From Lucinisca nassula (lineage: Eukaryota > Mollusca > Bivalvia > Lucinida > Lucinidae): a stretch of DNA of 64,000 nucleotides. The notes beneath the pieces were generated by a model, which worked only from the letters and a program-made list of their open reading frames with translations, did no database searches and was not told the origin of the DNA. Positions 11,731-22,080 of the stretch are shown in pieces. The translations under genes were made by a program, and so were the position numbers. The DNA lies in contig OY757011.1 of assembly GCA_963580285.1 (NCBI GenBank), forward strand, positions 152,943,245-153,007,244, in the 5' to 3' direction. Each line of letters starts with the position of its first letter. Position 1 is the stretch's first letter.

Positions 11731-12039
11731 TGTTTGTTTGTTTGTTTTGGAGTTTAACGGCCCATTCAACACTATTTAGGTCATTTTGAGCCGGTCAGTT
11801 TACATATCCATACTTTTCCCGGGCAGGCGTATACGTAAGCGGTTAACCAGTACAGTGCGCATTCTTTCGCCAGAAACTAACAACTGCCCTTCTTGAATCA
11901 GCGGAAGGGAGAGAATGACCGTAGAAAAGATTTCATGATCAATCTCCACGAAAGAATGTTGCCGACCCCGGCAGGTATCGAACCCGCGTCTTCTTGAACA
12001 CCTGTCAGATGCGCATCCGACTGAGCTACCAAGGCCGGT
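11731..12039 (-). mobile_element. tRNA-headed SINE in intron 7
   Basis: Read on the minus strand, the head GGCCTTGGTAGCTCAGTCGG (A box) and GCGGGTTCGATACCTGCC (B box) are tRNA-like. The tail ends AATGGGCCGTTAAACTCC followed by an AAACAAACA run. The tail end is about 40 bases from the exon 8 acceptor. Flanking AGTAAA may be a short duplication. Confidence 0.8.
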
Positions 12040-12129
12040 AGTAAGTAAAAGTTATACGGGAATAGCCACTATCCAAGAACTCAATCAAATAATAAAATCA
12101 AAGGACAGATAACATTTGCTTGAGTGTAG

Positions 12130-12408
12130 CATTACGCAAACACGCCTATACAAATACATTGTCACCTTTATCGCTGAATAAATGAAAATTTTATTATGAA
12201 AAATTGTGATATTTTTCTTATTTCTGCTAAAATATAGATTGTGATCATTCGTTAGAACCGCCTCGTCGAGGCGGTGCTAAAGAGTACCCACAATCTTTAT
12301 TTTAGAACCGAAATAAGAAAAATAAGGTATACCCCCGTAAACCCCAGTTTTACTATATAAAAATGGGCTTCAATGGGGTCCAAATTATATAGGTGTGTTT
12401 CGTGATGG
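12130..12408. mobile_element. Type A palindromic MITE
   Basis: Ends CATTACGCAAACACGCC and AGGTGTGTTTCGTGATG. Core near 12258 with one decayed arm (GGCGGTGCTAAAGAGTACCC). The AACCCC stem is on the right side. Confidence 0.87.
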
Positions 12409-12929
12409 CTGGGAAAATGGTCCTGAACAGACACAAAGACTGTTATGATACCCTTAAATTACTGTATGTTAAGGACAAAAATGAAGACATTGATCGGACG
12501 CCAAATTCTGTAGCCTCCAATCTGGGCTACACTGTTTACCAGTGTCCAAGCATACGAGCTCAGTCCATGTTTAACTGATAACCCTCTTTTCACTGCACAC
12601 CGACGTCCAAGCGACATGAAACAAACAAGTCTATTGATAAATGTTACTTGAATTTTGGCCAGGGTCAGCGATAGTCATATGGACAACAGCAGGTCGTAAG
12701 CATCTGAAGCATGATAACATTCAACAATTGACCCAAAATGGTTCCAATAAGAAAAATAAACCAGTACAAATACCATCTTCTATAAGTCATTTTACACGAT
12801 TATGATTAACTGCAAATGGACGACCGCTTTAAAAAGATCAGCAATAAAACTAATGGGTGTTAAACTCTTGTTTTTTTTTCAATAGTAGTCCAAACACTCA
12901 CCCTGAGTTCCAATACAGAAGGGTTCACA

Positions 12930-13170
12930 CGTCACCTTAACAAGTCCGCGTAATGAACAACCCCACTTTATATAGATAAAACTCGGGATACATGTAAGCA
13001 ATATTTTCCATTTTTGTTCATAGACATAGGTTGAAGGTGCTCGTTATGACCGCCTCGATGGGACCGTTCTAACGAGCACCTTCAACCTATGTTTTTTAGT
13101 ATAAATAAGACTAATATCACAATTTTTCATGAAAAAAATACCTAGTTTTTTTTCCTTTTTGCATTTTAGA
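12930..13170. mobile_element. Type B palindromic MITE, decayed
   Basis: Left end GTCACCTTAACAAGTCCG, core near 13060 (GCTCGTTATGACCGCCTCGA / GACCGTTCTAACGAGC), bounded by CATAGGTTGAAGG and its inverse. The right terminus has decayed beyond recognition. Confidence 0.65.
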
Positions 13171-13550
13171 AAAATAACCGTTTTGAAGTTATGTAAGAAT
13201 TTACTGGCCGCATACAGCTTACAGACTCAGCAGGTAGAGTTTCTCACACTCATTTTCCAGAACATATTTTCTTGCACACCAGACAAGGAAATCCGTGATT
13301 TTACCCTGGGATAGAAATTTATGTTCTGACCCTGGTGTTTTGACCCAAAATGGAATATAATCGCGTGTTTGATAAATGCACTGGTTGATTACGACCTCGT
13401 ATGCGCCGTCGTTAAAGTTGACGTCACAGCACGTTACGTGACGTCACTAAACATTCCTGCAGTGTCATCACAATATGGCGGACGTCGGTAACCGAAGTGA
13501 CCGCAGCATTAAAAATCCGCGCTAAGAAATGGAAGGTATGCAAGAAAAAG

Positions 13551-13640
13551 AATCCAATATGGGTGTGAGGGGTGGATAGAAAAATCCGTCCCTCGGGACG
13601 GATTTTTCCATCCACCCCTCACACCCATATAAGATTCTTA
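13551..13640. repeat. Near-perfect stand-alone palindrome
   Basis: Arms of about 37 bases (GGGTGTGAGGGGTGGATAGA ... and inverse) around a CCCTCGGGA centre, flanked by GAATC. It shares no sequence with the type A/B core and has no recognised terminal repeats. Confidence 0.75.
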
Positions 13641-13719
13641 TATGCTATATATTTCCCCGCAGCCCTCTAATAGTTTGTCTATGCCCTAGTGATGAAATAC
13701 ATACAAGTGCGAGAAACAT

Positions 13720-13995
13720 TTCGATAACTCACCCGTGCGAAATAGTACATTTTTCACATCTCCAAAATGGCTACTTTTCTGATGAAAATCCGTTATATTT
13801 TTCTTATAAATGCTCAAAACATAGGTTAAGGGTGCTCGTTAGAACCGCATCTTTGAGGCGGTTCTAACGAGTATCTACAACCTATGTCTTGGAGCAGAAA
13901 TAAGAAAACTAATGTATATCCCCGTAAACCCCAGTTTTCTCTAAATAAAGTCGGATTTATTGGGGTGTTCATTTCACGGACTTGTTCACGGTATG
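13720..13995. mobile_element. Type B palindromic MITE
   Basis: Ends CGATAACTCACCCGTGCGA and TTTCACGGACTTGTTCACG. Core near 13852 (GTGCTCGTTAGAACCGCATC / GAGGCGGTTCTAACGAGTA). It lies about 145 bases past the exon 7 donor, in intron 7. Confidence 0.85.
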
Positions 13996-14139
13996 AGGAG
14001 GCCGTCTTAACTTCTTCGAAACCTGTCACATTTCAAAATATTGTTTTCAAAATAAATATGCGTTTGTAATTTTAGCGCATTTTAATTAAAGTGATGCATA
14101 TTCAAAAATCCAATTAGCTGAAAATCAAACTGTACATAC

Positions 14140-14243
14140 CTTAATGCCTTATGATGAAACTTATTGAAACTTGCCATAGTAATCACCCCACCCCATGCAG
14201 GTCCAAGGGAGTAGAATACTTGTATTGCTGCCTCCATCCATAC
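14140..14243 (-). CDS. SLC6 exon 7: TM6
   Basis: 104 bases, residues 302-336. Encodes [19 protein letters not shown] and [16 protein letters not shown], the half-unwound TM6 that forms much of the substrate and ion site. Gln309 and Ser313 keep the chloride ligands equivalent to SERT Gln332 and Ser336. The AWGG variant resembles glycine/amino-acid transporters more than monoamine transporters, which have GFGV. Acceptor is acatgtag|GTA, donor TTAAG|gtatgt. Confidence 0.94.
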
Positions 14244-14539
14244 CTACATGTATGATACAGGTATATGTACAACAAAATATAAAATACATAAACGATAAAT
14301 TAATCCATAGTTACGATATTATTTACGGTAGAAGATAATCGTGATAATCTACTGTACATTATTTGAACACTAATAAATTACAAGAGGCGTCTATCCTCAA
14401 TACAATGTGACCTTGAAAATGAGGTCAAAGCCATCCTGCTGATCTTGCACTGCAAGTATGGCAAGATTCAGGTGACGAAGTGCTTCAAACAGGCAAAACC
14501 GACACCAACGTAATCGGGTTCAATAAAAATAATAAAAAT

Positions 14540-14833
14540 AAAGTAGTTCATCTATATTTGAAGAAGAAATAAGTCAAATGTGAAATAAGTTCATCAATAT
14601 TTGAGGAAGAAATTAGTCAAATATGAAATAATTTTATCACAATTTGAAGAAGAAACAAGTCAAATATGAAGTAAGTTCATCTTTATTTGAAGAAGAAAAT
14701 AAGTCAAATATGAAATAAGTTCATCTACATTTGAAGAAGAAACAAGTCAAATAGGAAATAATTTCATCTATATTTTAAGAAGAGTTGAGGCAAATATGAA
14801 AAAAAATTCATCTATATTTGAAGAAGAAATAAG
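14540..14833. repeat. Minisatellite, about 44 bp unit
   Basis: Seven units of TTCATCTATATTTGAAGAAG plus AAATAAGTCAAATATGAAAT, with small variations. The last unit joins directly to a half type B element. Confidence 0.85.
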
Positions 14834-14986
14834 CCCCGTTCGAACCGCCTCAATGGGGCGGTGTTACTAGCACCCATAATCTATGTTTGAAGTATGGTTA
14901 AGAAAAATATCACAGGTTTTCGTCAGACAAATACAGTTTTGGAAAATGAAAGTGTGCATCATGCCACACTGATGTGTTATTGTAAT
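14834..14986. mobile_element. Truncated type B palindromic MITE
   Basis: Begins inside the core (GTTCGAACCGCCTCAATGGG) and runs to the type B terminus (GTGTGCATCATGCCACACTG then ATTGTAATG). The C-rich arm is missing and replaced by the minisatellite. Confidence 0.7.
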
Positions 14987-15439
14987 GTTTGTCCGAAGAG
15001 AACATCACTGTAGACACTGTGTATTCAATTTTCTGAAATATAATTTGCATGCACTCTTTAATTTTAATGTAATGTACAATGACTAGTATAGTCGTTCAAA
15101 ACGCAGTGAGAATTGACTGCACTTTTAATTTTGGACTAGTCCACGTTTTAGGTAAATCGCCTTCAGTTGGGATTTTATACTGGGCGATATAGTTTACTGA
15201 GGATCGTACAGCATCATATTTACCACTTGGCCACGACTTCTACATAATGGCATTATCAAAAAACATATTTATAATTTAAAAATCCTGTGAAAAAAAGGAA
15301 ATCCGAAACCTGCATCCCCTAAAACATGGAATAGTCTTGTCACGCTTGAGCGTTGAACTCTCAAAGGTCGTTGATAAACTACTATATACTGATGGCTGTG
15401 TTGTTGTTATTGTTATTGTACTTTAGTTTTGCGTTTTTT

Positions 15440-16600
15440 GTGTGTGTCGTCATGTCCCCAAGCTGTCGGTTCATTCGTTGGGCGGACCAAGCAAATTACT
15501 TGTTTGAACCACAGTGAAAGTGAGGGTGAGGGTTGGGATCCCGTAAAGTTAACTTTAACCCACCAGTAATTTGTATTGACCGTTCCAAGTCGGTGCTTTT
15601 GTTGTGGTTGCTTCATGTTTTTTTTTTGTTTGTTTTTTTGTCGGTGGTTCGAATTCTTTCCCTAGTTATATATGTTGTTACGTTGATGATTCTGATTTTC
15701 CACCATTTTGATTGTTCATGTTTAGTTACATGTGTCCTTCGAGTTTAATGTTTGTCATGTTAGTGAGTCAGATTCTTTCTCCAATTATGTACATTGCTCC
15801 TTTTCAGTTAGGTTTGGATATTCTGAGTCACCACCTGTTTTGGAAAGAGCTGCTGACTCGGTTTACCTGTGGCCCGTTTTGTTTACTGTCGTCACTCTAT
15901 GTTTGGACTTCATTCCCTATTGATATTGCGGGAAGAATTTGGGATCTGAGTGTTCCTGGTCGTTTCTCTTTTTTACTTTTGAGAGGGTTGGGATTGAAGT
16001 GACGTAAAATTGATTTTTACTAGCCGTTCCATTTCGCAAACACGCCTATACAAATACATTGCCACTTTTATCGGCACAAAAATGAAAATTTTAAGATGAA
16101 AAATTATGATATTTTTCTTATTTCTGCTCAAAATATAGATTGTGGGCACTCGTTAGAACCGCCTCATCGAAGCGGTTCTAACGAGTACCCACAATATATA
16201 TTTTAGAGCAGAAATAAGAAAATACGGTTTACTCATGCAAACCCCAGTTTTACCATATAAAAGTGGGGTTCAATGGGGTCAAAATTATATAGGCGTGTTT
16301 TCCTGATGTAAGGCGGTGCTTCTGTAAGTGCTGCTAATATATTTTTATTTTGGATAGCCGTTTAACCATTTCTTGTGGGAAAGAGACTGTCAGTTTTGCT
16401 TTTTAATAACGGTGAATATGTTCTATAAAAGGGTTCTCCTTTGGAAGCAAGGAATACACCACAGAACTGGAAAATATGAAGTGTGCATGTTTTCTGAGAA
16501 GTTGTTTTATGTATGTGTTTCTTTCCCTGTTGTGTCATGGATAGGAGGTATACAGTTATTGTATTGATTCCTGATCATTGTCTTTATTTCTTTTTAGTAC
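15440..16600 (+). mobile_element. PLE-type 3' tail region, duplicated and interrupted
   Basis: The tail motif set (GTAAAGTTAACTTTAACCCA, TTGACCGTTCCAAGTCGG) occurs at 15540-15600 and again at 15995-16320, where a type A element (16030-16308) splits CCGTTC from TAAGGCGGTG. The end at 16570-16600 has CCTGATCATTGTCTTTATTT. The 15800-15990 part reappears inverted at 17170-17350. Confidence 0.55.
16030..16308. mobile_element. Type A palindromic MITE
   Basis: Ends CATTTCGCAAACACGCC and GGCGTGTTTTCCTGATG; core near 16168 with intact arms apart from one mismatch (GAAGCGG). Inserted in a PLE tail with no duplicated target. Confidence 0.88.
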
Positions 16601-16630
16601 GTTTCTAATAAACTTTCTTTTGAGCATTTA

Positions 16631-16865
16631 GGGGAATGGGAACACTTAGCACATTTTCCGCCATATTTCAAAGGGAGAAAACTTTCGGGACTTCCTGATC
16701 GCTTTTCTATAAGCTCTGTCCCACGAAAAAAAAGAGGTCAACAATTAAAGGAAAGAATTCGCTCCTTAGGAGCAAATTCTTTCCTTTAAGAGTTGACCCC
16801 TATTGGCACGGGAGACAAAAATACTTTTGCAAGAGCTTTCCCTCGTGATAGTGTACACATTCCCC
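16631..16865. mobile_element. TTAA-type hairpin MITE (family D)
   Basis: Ends GGGGAATGGGAACACTTAGC and ACACATTCCCC. The right flank is TTAA (16866-16869), the left flank TTTA (16627-16630). Central inverted repeat AAGGAAAGAATTCGCTCCTT / AGGAGCAAATTC. Confidence 0.72.
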
Positions 16866-17129
16866 TTAAGATGGCATCCGTATACTCTTCTCCATTGCAC
16901 AGTCTTCTTCGGGTATTTGCTGTTTGTTTTGTGGATGGCTAAATATACATTCTTGCCTGCCATACTGTTAAACTGCCCTGCAGGCAAATATTGTTGATCC
17001 TACATTGAATCCACAGTTAAACAATATCAGCGTTGTTTCAACGTTGATTCAATGTTGAGTGCCTGCTGGGTGTGGCTGCTCAGAGAAGAATGGTCACTGG
17101 TCACAAACTATTCCAGTACAAACCGTTTT

Positions 17130-17360
17130 TATCCAGCGTCCAATCAACAAACCTTGACATATAGGATACTATTTAAAAACAGAAACGACCAGGAACTGAT
17201 ACAACCAGACCCCAAATTTTTCCCACAACACCAGCAGGGAAAGAAGCTGAAACACGGAGCGACGACAGTAAATAAAACGGATAACGGGTAAACCGAGTCA
17301 GCAGCTCTTTCCCAAATAGGCGGTGAGTCAGAATATCCAAAAGGGTGAAATTCAACTATC
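17130..17360 (-). mobile_element. PLE-tail-like fragment, inverted copy of 15800-15990
   Basis: Contains the inverse of AGCTGCTGACTCGGTTTACC, TGTTTACTGTCGTC and GAATTTGGGATCTG-like phrases found at 15800-15990 (here ACCCCAAATTT and GGTAAACCGAGTCAGCAGCT). Confidence 0.6.
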
Positions 17361-17603
17361 AAGACCAGCTAATATCAAGACTAATTATTCTTTCAAAACA
17401 TAATCAAAAGATATCAATTCTTCTTTCTTTGTGTTTTCTTCACCCAGTGTCCTGTACAAAGAGATCACCTTTGGTACTGTTCGATAATGGTCTTAAATAC
17501 CATTTTGAATGGTCCCAAAGGTGAAAGGTGGTCTTAAAATGGAATTCTAATTAAATAACTACATGTCAAACGAAGCTAACAGGTTACGTGTCGCATTTAT
17601 ATA

Positions 17604-17954
17604 CAGTCGAACTTCGATGGCTCGAACCCCTTCGGGACCATAGAAATTTGTTCGAAACAGCGGTAGTTCGAGCCACTGTTGCATACTTCCAGAAAACATA
17701 ACGGGGGCATTTTTGGACTTCTTTTCGGTGTTCTGTAACATAAATGTATGTTGTGTGTACTCATTAGAATCGCCTCTTTGAGGCGATTCTAATGAGTACA
17801 CACAGCATACATTTGCAAGATAAAAGTCGAAAATCTCCTTAGTTATCCCACACTTTTTCTTATGCAGAGGAATTCCCTAGGGACTCAAAACTGGGTTTGA
17901 CTCAGCCATGGTAAACGAGCCATCGGTGTTCGAGCCATCGAAGTTCGACAGTAT
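17604..17954. mobile_element. Tigger/pogo-like MITE carrying a related palindromic core
   Basis: Ends CAGTCGAACTTCGATGGCTC and GAGCCATCGAAGTTCGACAG, next to TA on both sides. This fits the CAGT start and TA duplication of Tigger/pogo elements. The centre (17752-17806) is a perfect hairpin GTACTCATTAGAATCGCCTC / GAGGCGATTCTAATGAGTAC, plainly related to the type A/B core although the ends are not. A second copy is at 31350-31685. Confidence 0.8.
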
Positions 17955-18057
17955 GTTTATTTATTCATCTTTTAATATAAAAAAAAAAAAACGATAGATC
18001 AGTATATAATCCATAAATTGGAATGAGTCATAAATGGTCATGCACTTAGATAATTAC

Positions 18058-18192
18058 CTGGCCATGTGCCAGAAGTTCAAACTTTGGAGTCACATACAGT
18101 CTCAGCCCATCAACAGCGCCATCTAGTGTCACTCCGCGAATCAACAATATTGTAAGGAGCAGGTAGGGAGCTGTTGCCGTCACATACACCAC
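18058..18192 (-). CDS. SLC6 exon 6: TM5
   Basis: 135 bases, phase 0 at both ends, residues 257-301. Encodes VVYVTATAPYLLLTILLIRG, the usual TM5 signature, followed by VTLDGAVDGLRLYVTPKFEL, the EL3 stretch that in the family reads G(V/A)TLxGAxxGIxFYLxP. Acceptor is ttttctacgcag|GTG, donor CAG|gtaatt. The intron upstream (18193-25775) is 7.6 kb and holds a TC microsatellite, a type B element and a TGACGTCA-containing repeat. Confidence 0.94.
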
Positions 18193-19780
18193 CTGCGTAG
18201 AAAACACATAAGGATTACAACTTTCCCCAGTGGAATCTGAAAACTTAATTCCTTTAAATAGGGTTTAATCACAATCATTAAAAGGAAGGAAAACATTTTA
18301 GATCATGACGAGACGGTTTTTTATGTTTATCAAATGCAGTTGTGTTCTAACTTGAAAGGGTTTGAATAACGTCGCAATTACGTATTTTCCTTATTTCAGG
18401 CATCAGCCAGACTCTAGAGAGATATTTTCTGGATATAAAACCAATTCAAGAAATATTTCTCAAGTGAGAACTTTTAATCAATTCTCTGTAAGCAACAAAC
18501 TTCTGCGGCACACACTGTCAGGGATTTTTATTAAACTACTGCCAAATGAAAGACTGTACCAAGTCGGTTAAAAAGGTGTATTACGGTTTCGCGATATTCA
18601 CAACCGTTTCTATGGAAACAGCGAATGTAGTGCAAAAAATAGCAAAATCGATGGAAATCCCGCTCTAAAAAGAAATCGAAAATTTAGCAATCTTAAAATG
18701 TTTAAAAAGATACAGTTTTCGCTGCATTGGTTTCATTAAAGACCAAATAAGTATTCCTACACGATAAATTTCGAATTCGATGTTTTCTCTTGTTCTTTTT
18801 GTCATTTCTAAGTAAAAGTTTTCATCAAATTTGTTCCAGATAGCCTCTTATAGAAATAGGTATATCGTGGGCGGCACCACGCTATAAGTGATATGGCATG
18901 TCATTTTCTATAGAACATTGCCTAAAGTACAAATGTATAGAAAAAACGGATTGGGGTAAATAGATCTTCATAAAATATTATGAATGAAATGATTCTATTT
19001 TTTTTTTTAAGAAAAATATCCCGTTCTATTCATCGGTAGTTTTAATTGCCGGGACCGTACGAAAAAATACGGGACGTTAAAACCGGAAAGAAATAGGATG
19101 CCTTGACAAAGACTTTATTCTTGATGAAATCAAAGTTATACGTACTGGTATTTTTTAAAGTGTTATTGAAAAAAAAAAATAATCAAGATTGCCCTTTTCT
19201 TTTCGTTTGGGCTTTTCCCAGTGGTACGGGCAAATAACGATATCCTATCGACGAAAGTGGGTTATGTCCCTTAACAGCTCCCATAATAACAACAAAAAAA
19301 AAAACCCAAACAATAACATACGTCGTTGGCGGTGTTTGTGTTTAGTTATCTTTTGAAAAAGTAACCAAACTGTTTACAATGCATTGTGATTTTTATTTCC
19401 CCTGAAGTTCAGTAGAGTGTACCGCTGGTCGGCGATCTATTTTAGATTTTGGGTATGGTAGGGCGGAGATTTTCATGTCGGAAATAGGTTTAACCCGGAA
19501 ATACCAAATATGTGATGATCATGTAGATAGTTTGATCCATTTAATGAAGTCCAGAAATAATTAAAGTTGTTTGCTGCTGTATCCGGATCCATCTGGCAGC
19601 ACATAAACCTGGTAGACCAGATCCCCACGGGGAGAGAAGAGTTCATAAGGATATGATGTTGAAGATTCATAGCTGTACTGGTGCAGTCATTCCAATTCAT
19701 CCCTCCATCCATCCATATCTATCTATCTATGTCACAATGACATTCATACGCCTGGACCTATGGAAAGTTAGTCCCTAGTT
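18193..19780. other. Intron 5, no feature recognised
   Basis: AT-rich intronic sequence directly upstream of exon 6. No ORF resembling an exon and no repeat shared with other parts of the window were seen. Confidence 0.4.
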
Positions 19781-19782
19781 CT

Positions 19783-19980
19783 AAGCGTGATAGCTCGGTG
19801 GTTAGTGTACTTGCCTCTGATGCTAGAGGCCCCCGGATGGATCCCTGGCGGCGGTGATTATTTCGGTGTCCAAACACCTCAATTGGTTTCATTTGCAAAG
19901 ATGAATGTCAAAAAGTGTACGGTACTTCGGATTGGAACGTTAACTGGAGGCCAAATGTGCAGGGAGAGCAACTTCACCAG
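19783..19980 (+). mobile_element. tRNA-headed SINE (family T)
   Basis: Head AAGCGTGATAGCTCGGTGG (A box), GATGCTAGAGGCCCCCGGAT (B-box region), body with GGTGTCCAAACA and CGGATTGGAACGTTAACTGG. Same order as the copy at 58030-58205. Confidence 0.72.
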
Positions 19981-20174
19981 AATATAGATCCTTTGTTCAA
20001 ATTTTCAGCCATTCTAAGCTCGTCAGTGCTACAATTTTTATGGATTGCAGGATGAAAGGCTACTGTAAGCCAGCTTAATTCAGCATTCAATATACCAACT
20101 TTCCTGATCACATGGGGAGCTCATAGGACAGACATTATCAATTCTCCATCATCACCCAATGTCTTCCTGGACCT

Positions 20175-20442
20175 CGCCAATTGAGCTTTGAAGAAATATA
20201 TTTGGCTGCTTGATGTTTACACGCAGAGCTGAAACCGACCGCACATGAGTACTGGTAAGCTGCTTAGAGGTTCTAAGCCTGCCCATGGAAAGTGGTGTGG
20301 GTATATGCATATATATAAACCGCATTGGTATAATTGGGTGGCAAGGCTTGAGATGTAATTTTATCTCAATGACGGGTAAAGTTCCCAGAAAAATTGGATT
20401 AGTGCTGACGGGGACGTAAAATCTCACATTAAACAAAATACA
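20175..20442 (+). mobile_element. SINE (family S), diverged
   Basis: Family S phrases occur in order: TTGAAGAAATATATTTGGCT, CACGCAGAGCTGAAACCGAC, GAGTACTGGTAAGC, CTTGAGATGTAATTTTATCT and the tail GTGCTGACGGGGACGTAAAA. Confidence 0.72.
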
Positions 20443-20717
20443 ATGCCTGCTTCTCATAGGTAGCCTCCAGGGATCATAGGAATCAAAGGTTTCAAAAATA
20501 AATGATTGCATTTCTTGACCCACATGGCTGCCATCCCATATATGGCCCGGTAAAAGCCATAAAAAACCTCTCTTCCAGAAACCTAGACGCCTTGAACAGG
20601 GAAACATGGTAAATAGCATTAGGGCATTGTGACCAAATTTTAAAACATGTGGAAATACTTCGCACGGCATCACTTCTACCACTTGTCCAATTTAACAAAG
20701 ACAAGCGAAAACTTTTC

Positions 20718-20994
20718 ATTGCGATAACACATCCGTGTGATTTAGTACATTTTTCAAACCTTAAAAAAGACTATTTTTCTGATGAAAATTTGTGATATTT
20801 TTCTTATTAATACTCCCAACATAGGTTTTGGGTGCTCGTTAGAACCGCCTCATCGAGGCGGTTCTAACGAGTACCCACAACCTATGTCTTGGAGCAGAAA
20901 TAAGGAAAATAATGTTTACCCCCGTAAACCCCAGTTTTCTCTATATAAAGTGGGGTTTAGGGGGTCTTTATTTCACGGACTTGTACACGTGATG
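20718..20994. mobile_element. Type B palindromic MITE
   Basis: Ends CATTGCGATAACACATCCG and TTTCACGGACTTGTACACG followed by TGATG. Core near 20852 is a perfect hairpin (GCTCGTTAGAACCGCCTCAT / GAGGCGGTTCTAACGAG). Confidence 0.88.
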
Positions 20995-21354
20995 TCGAAC
21001 AGATACCCATTAACATGTAGTTATATTTTAGGAAAACCAAAAGCAAATTATTGTCGTCACTCAAGGGCATAATTACATAATTGGAGCTGGTCTGAATTTG
21101 AAATTGGCCAAGATTTTATGTCTGTCCTGGTGTTTGAAGATGTTAGATTTTCAGATAAAAGGGGCAAAGGTGTCGGGAATAACTATTTAAAAATTATCAT
21201 TTGGGTGGTTTCGGTCGAAATATTCGTTTCAGTGGCGCGTCGGCCGCTGAAGCGGAGCCGTAATACATTATTTGTCACCGTACGACAGACAATTTACCCC
21301 CACCCCCTCTAAACGAAAATATTCATTAAAGTTACCCACGTTCTAATGTACTTA

Positions 21355-21485
21355 TTTTTATGCCCCCGTAGGAGGGCATATAGTTTTTGCACTGTCCGTT
21401 TGTGGGCTTGTGCATTTATAAGTCCGCATGTGATGGCTCCCACGGGGGCATTGCTCACTTATAGTGACAGCTCTTGTTTTTTTTT
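21355..21485. repeat. Short repeat with GCCCCCGTAGGAGGGCATA
   Basis: Contains TGCCCCCGTAGGAGGGCATA and, 65 bases on, CTCCCACGGGGGCATT in rough inverse orientation. Probably a fragment of a dispersed repeat; no second copy in the window. Confidence 0.4.
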
Positions 21486-21689
21486 TGTTTTTTTCTTTTA
21501 AATATAATTTATTTCAAATGCCAGCCAATGAAAAGTGACATTAGGTGGTGATGTCGGGTTTTCGACAGTATATCGCAGAATATGCCATTGCAGATTGTTG
21601 GCGTTTTCCAATCAGACGTCACATTACATACGCGTGAATTAGAATATGCAAGTCATTACACTTATATTTACATTTCCAGTGTAAAGGCT

Positions 21690-22080
21690 AATGTAAACCT
21701 ATAGAAAACAATTGCGTTCATACTTCCATGAACGCATCGAATCACATGATTTTCAGTGACGTTAAGTGACGTCATTCTAAACCATTGTTCTCTACGGGCG
21801 TTGATGACGTCAACGCTGCTCCGATCATTGTAGAAACACAGCGTGTAAATGTTTTTCAGCTTTAAAAATTTGCCCTACAAGCATTTTTTTCGCCCAGTGA
21901 TGAGGGGCAAATAATGTAAATATAAAAAATAAACTTAATTTTTCTGCTTTTCATGAAAGTATGAACGACAGTGGGTCGCTAGCAAAGTTTACATGAACCC
22001 CTTCGGGGTTCATTTACTTTGCACGCGACCCACTGCGTTCATACTTCCATGAACTGCAGAAAAATAAAATTCATTTCTTA
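21690..22080. mobile_element. Foldback element G, copy 1
   Basis: Starts near CTATAGAAAACAATTGCGTT, has TGACGTCA-type motifs at 21770-21815, and ends in a hairpin CAGTGGGTCGC...GCGACCCACTG (21969-22035) beside CATACTTCCATGAACTGCAG. An inverted sister copy is at 28310-28830. No coding capacity. Confidence 0.75.

Noticed and set aside
13424..13615. Open frame with KIRPEGRIFLSTP
   Set aside because: It is one arm of the stand-alone palindrome.
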